A stretch of DNA of 64,000 nucleotides from assembly GCA_958402445.1 (NCBI GenBank), contig CATXTO010000001.1:152070-216069 (forward strand), given 5' to 3'. Below the pieces are notes generated by a model that saw nothing but the letters and a program-made list of their open reading frames with translations, did not search any database and was not told where the DNA came from. This document shows positions 58,041-64,000 of the stretch, one piece after another (within the stretch, counting starts at the first letter, position 1; the number at the start of each line of letters is the position of its first letter). Made by a program: the position numbers and the translations under genes. The DNA is from an uncultured Eubacteriales bacterium. GTDB lineage: Bacteria; Bacillota; Clostridia; Oscillospirales; Oscillospiraceae.

Positions 58041-61000
58041 GTGAAACGAGTCATTGCCAGCCTCTTGGCCCTAGTCATGCTTCTGTCAGCCATGCCTTTG
58101 TCAGTTGCGGCTAGCGAGGTCAAAGCCTCCGAGCCCCAGGCGACCATAACTGAAGCGGACGGTTATGAATCTGCCTTGGAACACGACCTGCTAAAGCAAA
58201 GTGAGGTCCCAGTTTTTGACGCTGAGGACGCTTACGCAGACGATGCGGTGGTTACCGCCATCATCCGCCTAAAGGGTGCTCCCGCCATGGAGTACACAGC
58301 CGGCGGTAAGCTCACAGCGCAGGCGCAAAGCGTGCAAAAACGGCTTAGCACGCAGCAGGCCTCCATGGAGAAAACCATTAGCAAGCAGGTCCTAAATGGA
58401 CAAGCCCTGGATGTGGAATACCATTACACCTTGCTGATGAATGGATTTTCCGCCTCTGTCACCTACGGACAGCTCAAGGAAATTCGCGAGCTGGACGGTG
58501 TGGCGGCAGCGTTTGTAGCACCGGAATTTGAGCTGGAGCCCATGATGAGCGACAGCGGTCCCATGATTGGCGGCGGATCTGCCAACCAAACCGGTTATAA
58601 AGGCGAGGGGACCATTATTGCAATTGTGGACAGCGGCGTTGACCTGGATCACGAAGCGTTCCGGGATGCGCCGAACAACGCAAAGCTGAATGCCAGCGCA
58701 GTTGCCGCCTGCCTGGAGCAGTATGATTTCAACGCCGAAGCCATTATGCCGACCCTGACCCCAACGCAGGTTTACACCAATCAGAAAATCCCTTATGGCT
58801 TTGATTATGCGGATAAAACCAACAGCGCCGATCCCCGGGGCGGCAGCGATCACGGCACTCACGTCGCCGGTATTGCCGCCGCGAACGACGGGTTGTCCAA
58901 TAAGGTTGAAGGAATTGCTCCTGAGGCGCAGATTCTAGCCATGAAGGTGTTTCCCACCGCTGGCGGCGGAGCATCCTATGACAACATTTTGGCCGCTTTG
59001 GAGGATGCCGTGCTCTTGGGCGCAAACGTGATTAACCTCTCCCTGGGTTCTCCCTGCGGCTCTACGAAGTACGACACCGAAGACGCGGAAACCCTGGAGA
59101 TGATGGCGGTTTTCGACCGGGTGCAGCAGCATGGGATTGACCTGGCTGTGGCGGCGGGTAACGATTACAGCGCGGCTTTCAGCTCTATTTTCGGCAAGAG
59201 CCACGCGCTGACCCGGAACCCGGACTACGGCAACGTGAGTTCGCCCTCTACTTACGCAGCTTCCCTCTCCGTGGCCAGCGCGGAGAAGGTTGGTAAGGTA
59301 GAAAGCCCTTATCTGACTGTGGACGGCAGGAACATTGCCTACAACGACGCGGTGGAATTGGGTGAGGACTACGCCCCGGTTAACGCGCCGCTGTTCCGCA
59401 GCCTGGCAGGCAAAAGCCTGGAGTATGTACCGGCCGGACACGGAACGGTGGAGGATTTCTCCAAAGTCAACGTGGAGGGCAAGATCGCTCTGGTGAGCCG
59501 GGGAGAAATCAACTATCAGGAGAAAGAGACCAACGCGAACAACGCTGGCGCCATCGGGCTTCTGGTCTATGACGACGCCCCTGGCTTTATTTACATGAGC
59601 GTTACGACCTATGATATCCCCTGTGCCATGATCACGCAAAAGGATGGCCGGTTCCTGCTGGAGCAGGAAAGCAAGATTCTGACGGTGGCGGGATTGCTCG
59701 GCAACGTGGAAAACCCCGTTGGAGGACAGATGTCCGACTTCTCCTCCTGGGGCACCACTTCGGACTTGGCCATCAAACCGGAAATTACGGCGCCTGGCAG
59801 CAACATTTATTCCAGCCTCCAGGACAATCAATATGGCTACATGGACGGCACCTCCATGGCATCGCCCCATGTGGCCGGCGCCATGGCCATTTTGAAGCAA
59901 TATGTACAAAAGCAATTTCCTGAGCTGTCCGAAACGGAGCAGCTGGCCCGGGTCAACACCCTGCTGATGTGCACCGCCACCCAGGTGATGGACGGCAACA
60001 ACATCCCGGCCTCCGTGCGGAAGCAGGGCGCTGGGCTGCTCAACATCAACAATGCGGTAAATACCAAGGCATATCTCACTGTCGCCAACCAAGACCGCCC
60101 CAAGCTGGAATTGGGTGACGATGTAAACAAGTCTGGCGTTTACACCATGGAGTTCACCATCCATAACACCAGCGACAGGACTCTCAGCTATAACATTGTT
60201 CCTATCGTGCAGACGGATGCCTGTGAAACCGTCACTACCTATAATGAACAGCCGGTGTGGCAGACTACGGAAACCGGGTATCCTCTCTCTGCCGGCTACA
60301 CCACAAACTGCGACCAGAACGTGGTGACTGTGTCTGGCGGCGGTACCGCGCAGGTAACTGTGACGGTGACGCTCACGGATGAGGACAAGACCTACATAGA
60401 CAAGAATTTTGAAAATGGTTCCTATGTAGAAGGATGGGTCCGTCTTGTTCCCACCGACAATGCAGAGGTGGCCCTTTCCCTTCCTTATCTGGCCTTCTAT
60501 GGAGACTGGACCAAAGCCTCCGTTCTGGATCGGGGCTATTACTGGCAGGATATCACGGGAGAAGACAACTGGGCCCAGGCCTATACCAACACAGCGGCCT
60601 CTAGCTCTTTGGAAGGGACCACTGACACCTATCTGGGCGATAACCCCTACCACAATATGAATACCTATTTGGCAGACCGCAATGCCATCTCCCCCAACAA
60701 CGACGACACCATGGATTCCCTGGACCTGTTGTATGTGGGACTGCTGCGGAATGTCAAGCATTTGACTTATACCATTACTGGCGAGGATGGCACTGTCTAC
60801 TACACAAAGGATGTGGAGTATGAGGTCAAGTCCATCTATGACAGTGCCTATTACACCATTAAACCCTCTGGTGTGGATGACTACAGCAAGATCGACCCCT
60901 GGTTCGGCACGGATGCCAGAGGTTCCGCCCTGCCCAACGACACCAAGGCAACGGTACGGGTAGAGGCGATTCTGGATTTCGACGCCCATCCCATTCAAAA

Positions 61001-64000
61001 CGAGTGCTCGGTCTGGGAATTCCCCATTACAGTGGACACAGAAGAGCCAGCCATCACCAACATCGCGGTGCGAGAGGCTGATGGCCGGTACTATCTGAGT
61101 CTGACCATGCACGACAATCAATATGTTTCCAATGTCACCTTTGCCGATAGCAAGTTCACCACCGCTCGGCGCTCCGAGCCCTTTGCTGAGACGGAGCCTG
61201 GCAAGACCATTACCAAAGAATTCGACGTCACCGGCCTGGGTGACCGCATCGGCCTTGTCATCAACGACTATGCCGGAAACCGCAAGGAATATACGGTCAC
61301 GGTGGAAGGCAACATAGACGACAACGCCACAGTCTACCCCACCGTCTCCCTTTGGAAAGAGGATTTTGAGAAGCCCAGCTTCCCTCCGGAGGGCTGGAGC
61401 CTGAAAAGCACCTCTTCCACCACTTGGATGCGTTCACAGGAGTCAACAAATGTAGCTTCTATTAACTACGCAGCAGACAAGCAAGACGAATGGCTCATCA
61501 CAAAAGATCTGGACATCTCCGGGCAGGATACCGAGGTCCACATGATCTTCGATTACTATACAAATCTGTATTATGTCAGCCGCGGGAATCATAATCTGCT
61601 GGTCAAGTGCAGCGTGGACAGCGGTGCAACCTGGACAGATCTGTGGAATCTGAGGGACAACATCAAGGTAGATCCCGATTGGTACAGAGGCCAGGCAAGG
61701 GTTGACCTGCCGGCTGAGTTCCAAAATGCAGAATCCATCCGCTTTGCCTTTGTGTATCAGGGGCAGGATGGAACTATGCTCTGGATCGATAACACCGAGC
61801 TGTACGCAGACGACCCGGCCTTGTACACCACAATCACAGCGACCGCTGGTGCAAATGGCACCATTTCCCCAGAAGGGACGATTTCTGTGAAAAAGGGTAC
61901 CAGCCGTACCTTCACCATCACGCCGGACTCGGGCTATGAAATTGCCTCCGTGGTGATTGATGGAAAAGATATGGGCCCCATCAGCAGCTATACCTTCGAG
62001 AGTATCAACGTGCCGCATACCATTGAGGCTACCTTCGCTACCGATACCGGCACTGGAACCTATCAAATTCGGGCTATCGCGGGCGAAGGCGGTTCTGTGG
62101 ATCCCACCTCGGCCACAGTAGCCGCCGGGGAGTCCCAAACCTTTACCATGACGGCCAATGAAAACTACGTGCTTTCCAATGTAAAGGTGGATGGCAAGAG
62201 CATCCCGATCAGCGAGACCTATACCTTCACGGAAGTCTCGGCTTCCCATGTGCTGGAGGTAGGCTTCGCAAAGCTGGCGGTGGATCCCACTTCGCTGCTG
62301 GACCAGGATTTCGAGGACGAAACCTTCCCCAGCGGCGGCTGGACCCTGAAATCCAATAGCAGTGAAACCTGGCAGCGCAAGAAAAACAGCAACCTGAATG
62401 ACACCTTTGCGGCGTATTGTACCTATGGTTATCCCGGTTCCAGCACCTCTGATGAACTTCTTATCACACCAGCGGTGGATCTGTCCGGTGGTTCCGGTTT
62501 GATGACCTTTGAATTTTGTGCGCCTTATTATGTGATTCGCAGTAAAGAGGTTGTCTTTACTTTGGAAGCGTCCACAGACGGCGGCTTCACTTGGAACGTT
62601 CTGTGGAACGCGGAGGAGGACCTGAACGCTAGCCAGTTAAACAACAAGCCTGTCAAGGCAGAAATTCAAATTCCAGAGGATTACTGTGTTAAGGGTGTTC
62701 AATTCGCGTACCGGTATCAGCGACCCTATAGCGAGGACGGCGGCGTCGTATCCTTGGATAACGTGCATTTGGAGGGCGCCGGCGGCACCACTCCGATAAA
62801 CGAATTTACGATCACCGCCACTGCCGGTGAAGGCGGTACCATCGAGCCCTCTGGAGAAACCAAGGTGCAGGAGGGTAAGGACCAAACCTATACCATCAAG
62901 CCCTCGGAGGGCTTCCAAATTGCGGATGTTCTGGTGGATAATGAAAGTGTAGGCGCAGTCGCCACCTATACCTTTGAAGCGGTCTCCGCCAATCACACCA
63001 TTGAGGCGCGGTTTACAGCTCTGCCGCAGGTGGTGGATTTGCTGGTGGAGGACTTTGAGAGCGACGACTTCCCGCCCACCGGCTGGACTCTAAAGTCTAA
63101 CGAGCTTGGTCTGAATACCTGGGTCCGGGAAAGACGGGATTATGGGAGTGGCTATGTGGCCTCCTGTAGCGATTCCGTAGGCGATCAGGACGAGTGGCTG
63201 ATCTCCCCGGCTGTCAATCTCTCTGGCGGGAATGCGACCATGTCCTTTGAGTTCTACGCCACGTATCGCTTTGTTGTTACGACAAAAGCCTACAATCTGC
63301 TTGTCTATGCCAGCGTCGATAACGGCGAAAACTGGACGCCAATCTGGGATCTGCGTGAGGTTGGAGCGCAGGAAGAGTTTGGCACCTGGGAGTACACAGA
63401 AACCTCCTTTGCACTGCCGGAGGAGCTGCAAGGGCAAGAGCAAGTACGGTTTGCTTTTGTATACCAAGGCAACGACGGCACCAAGGGACAGTTCGATAAC
63501 ATCAAGGTCACTGGCTCGGAGCCTGCCGGACCCAGCGAGGCGGTAAAGGCCGTGATCGAGCTCATTGAAAATTTGCCGGATCCCATTACTCTGGCAGATA
63601 AAGAAGCTGTAGAGGCTGCTCGTGCTGCGTATGACGCCCTCTCAGAGGAGGAAAAGACGCAGGTCTCCAATTATGAGAATCTGACCAAGGCGGAAGCCGC
63701 TCTGGCAGAACTCCTGAAGCCGATTCAGGCGGTCATCGACCTTATTGACAAGCTGCCTGAGACCATCACGCTGGCCGACAAGGAAGCCATTGAGGCTGCC
63801 CGGAAGGCCTATGACGCTCTGGGCAAGGACGCTCAGGCCCTGGTCACCAACTACAGCAAGCTGACCAAGGCGGAAGCCGCTCTGGCAGAACTCCTGAAGC
63901 CGATTCAGGCTGTGATCGATCTCATCGATAAGCTGCCTGAGACTGTCACGCTGGCCAACAAGGAAGCCATTGAGGCTGCCCGGAAGGCCTATGACGCTCT
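58041..64000 (+). CDS. Giant secreted S8 serine peptidase (partial, runs off the window)
   Basis: Over 1986 residues, open to the right edge. Signal peptide 1-24; propeptide about 65-165; S8 domain with Asp197 (IVDSG), His271 (HGTHVAG), Asn374 (AAGN) and Ser605 (GTSMASP); a PA insert about 435-550; Fn3-like domain; then three jelly-roll, choice-of-anchor-J-type modules (FEKPSFPPEGWSLKS, FEDETFPSGGWTLKS, FESDDFPPTGWTLKS) alternating with InlB-like repeats (GEGGSVDPTSATVAAGESQT). From about residue 1835 come 60-residue helical FIVAR-like repeats, the third cut by the window edge. GTG 58041 follows AAGGAAGGA. Related to, but distinct from, the SLH peptidase at 35811-40418. An SLH or sorting motif may lie beyond the edge. 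Confidence 0.93.
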   Translation, partial: MKRVIASLLALVMLLSAMPLSVAASEVKASEPQATITEADGYESALEHDLLKQSEVPVFDAEDAYADDAVVTAIIRLKGAPAMEYTAGGKLTAQAQSVQKRLSTQQASMEKTISKQVLNGQALDVEYHYTLLMNGFSASVTYGQLKEIRELDGVAAAFVAPEFELEPMMSDSGPMIGGGSANQTGYKGEGTIIAIVDSGVDLDHEAFRDAPNNAKLNASAVAACLEQYDFNAEAIMPTLTPTQVYTNQKIPYGFDYADKTNSADPRGGSDHGTHVAGIAAANDGLSNKVEGIAPEAQILAMKVFPTAGGGASYDNILAALEDAVLLGANVINLSLGSPCGSTKYDTEDAETLEMMAVFDRVQQHGIDLAVAAGNDYSAAFSSIFGKSHALTRNPDYGNVSSPSTYAASLSVASAEKVGKVESPYLTVDGRNIAYNDAVELGEDYAPVNAPLFRSLAGKSLEYVPAGHGTVEDFSKVNVEGKIALVSRGEINYQEKETNANNAGAIGLLVYDDAPGFIYMSVTTYDIPCAMITQKDGRFLLEQESKILTVAGLLGNVENPVGGQMSDFSSWGTTSDLAIKPEITAPGSNIYSSLQDNQYGYMDGTSMASPHVAGAMAILKQYVQKQFPELSETEQLARVNTLLMCTATQVMDGNNIPASVRKQGAGLLNINNAVNTKAYLTVANQDRPKLELGDDVNKSGVYTMEFTIHNTSDRTLSYNIVPIVQTDACETVTTYNEQPVWQTTETGYPLSAGYTTNCDQNVVTVSGGGTAQVTVTVTLTDEDKTYIDKNFENGSYVEGWVRLVPTDNAEVALSLPYLAFYGDWTKASVLDRGYYWQDITGEDNWAQAYTNTAASSSLEGTTDTYLGDNPYHNMNTYLADRNAISPNNDDTMDSLDLLYVGLLRNVKHLTYTITGEDGTVYYTKDVEYEVKSIYDSAYYTIKPSGVDDYSKIDPWFGTDARGSALPNDTKATVRVEAILDFDAHPIQNECSVWEFPITVDTEEPAITNIAVREADGRYYLSLTMHDNQYVSNVTFADSKFTTARRSEPFAETEPGKTITKEFDVTGLGDRIGLVINDYAGNRKEYTVTVEGNIDDNATVYPTVSLWKEDFEKPSFPPEGWSLKSTSSTTWMRSQESTNVASINYAADKQDEWLITKDLDISGQDTEVHMIFDYYTNLYYVSRGNHNLLVKCSVDSGATWTDLWNLRDNIKVDPDWYRGQARVDLPAEFQNAESIRFAFVYQGQDGTMLWIDNTELYADDPALYTTITATAGANGTISPEGTISVKKGTSRTFTITPDSGYEIASVVIDGKDMGPISSYTFESINVPHTIEATFATDTGTGTYQIRAIAGEGGSVDPTSATVAAGESQTFTMTANENYVLSNVKVDGKSIPISETYTFTEVSASHVLEVGFAKLAVDPTSLLDQDFEDETFPSGGWTLKSNSSETWQRKKNSNLNDTFAAYCTYGYPGSSTSDELLITPAVDLSGGSGLMTFEFCAPYYVIRSKEVVFTLEASTDGGFTWNVLWNAEEDLNASQLNNKPVKAEIQIPEDYCVKGVQFAYRYQRPYSEDGGVVSLDNVHLEGAGGTTPINEFTITATAGEGGTIEPSGETKVQEGKDQTYTIKPSEGFQIADVLVDNESVGAVATYTFEAVSANHTIEARFTALPQVVDLLVEDFESDDFPPTGWTLKSNELGLNTWVRERRDYGSGYVASCSDSVGDQDEWLISPAVNLSGGNATMSFEFYATYRFVVTTKAYNLLVYASVDNGENWTPIWDLREVGAQEEFGTWEYTETSFALPEELQGQEQVRFAFVYQGNDGTKGQFDNIKVTGSEPAGPSEAVKAVIELIENLPDPITLADKEAVEAARAAYDALSEEEKTQVSNYENLTKAEAALAELLKPIQAVIDLIDKLPETITLADKEAIEAARKAYDALGKDAQALVTNYSKLTKAEAALAELLKPIQAVIDLIDKLPETVTLANKEAIEAARKAYDA
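63541..64000 (+). repeat. Tandem 180-bp (60-residue) repeats inside the S8 peptidase gene
   Basis: Three units begin near 63548, 63728 and 63908 (AVIELIENLPDPITLADKEA; AVIDLIDKLPETITLADKEA; AVIDLIDKLPETVTLANKEA). A 50-base segment is identical at 63681-63730 and 63861-63910. The array continues past the window. Confidence 0.9.

Noticed and set aside
58935..61121. A 728-codon open frame on the minus strand
   Set aside because: It is entirely antisense to the S8 peptidase gene, has no recognisable motif or ribosome site, and its residue pattern mirrors the codon usage of the peptidase.
63541..64000. A CRISPR-like array
   Set aside because: The 180-bp repeats are in frame within a protein-coding gene and differ by conservative codon changes.

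Overview
The window is a chromosomal segment of an endospore-forming, low-to-mid GC Clostridia, most likely Oscillospiraceae/Oscillospirales (Clostridium cluster IV). This rests on the spore gene set (yqfC-yqfD, ylbJ/spoVV-like, yunB, spoIIAA-spoIIAB-sigF, cotJ genes, cwlD-like amidase), on Firmicutes-type gene orders (yqfD-phoH-ybeY-era-yqzL-recO; rsmD-coaD; ligA-pcrA) and on two very large secreted S8 peptidases, one with SLH domains. No rRNA, tRNA, CRISPR array or insertion sequence was seen.

Layout. 1-0.8 kb: an XRE regulator with a membrane partner. 0.8-2.1 kb (minus): a small Cys-rich protein and a YlbJ-like spore membrane protein. 2.2-10.2 kb: yqfC, yqfD, phoH, ybeY, era, yqzL, recO, a methyltransferase, mutS2. 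10.2-15.7 kb: an HPr-like protein lacking the catalytic His, uvrC, rsmD, coaD, a coiled-coil protein and a phosphohexomutase. 15.8-18.1 kb: two unassigned membrane proteins and xerD. 18.2-23.7 kb: a two-component system followed by a VTC-domain / DUF4956 / carbohydrate-binding lipoprotein operon, preceded by an 11-bp-spaced direct repeat that could be the regulator's site. 23.7-27.6 kb: pfkA (minus) and two tandem RsiV-like (DUF3298) lipoproteins.

27.7-34.7 kb is the accessory part: a complete-looking AT-rich filamentous (inovirus-like) prophage of about 6.9 kb. It has a Zot/pI ATPase, a Rep protein, a probable major coat protein, many tiny membrane proteins (four were found by reading the sequence directly), two signal-peptide/C-terminal-anchor proteins, a divergent repressor with a 20-bp inverted operator, a frameshifted DUF2726 gene and a hairpin cluster that may be the replication/packaging origin. 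It is bounded by 21-bp direct repeats. The right repeat is half of a perfect 42-bp palindrome lying directly upstream of a chromosomal Xer-like recombinase gene, and the phage encodes no integrase. This suggests a phage that uses a host Xer-type enzyme and site.

35.8-64 kb: an SLH-anchored S8 peptidase (minus); a strong orphan promoter/terminator pair that looks like a roughly 105-nt small RNA; radA, an acetyltransferase and a MazG-like gene; a CwlD-like amidase; cotJ genes (with a CotJA-CotJB fusion) and cotJC; a MATE pump; a Nudix hydrolase; a YdjG-YdjH-YdjI-like operon; ligA, yunB, pcrA; the spoIIA operon; and a giant S8 peptidase that runs off the right edge inside 60-residue repeats. All calls come from reading the sequence; no database search was possible.
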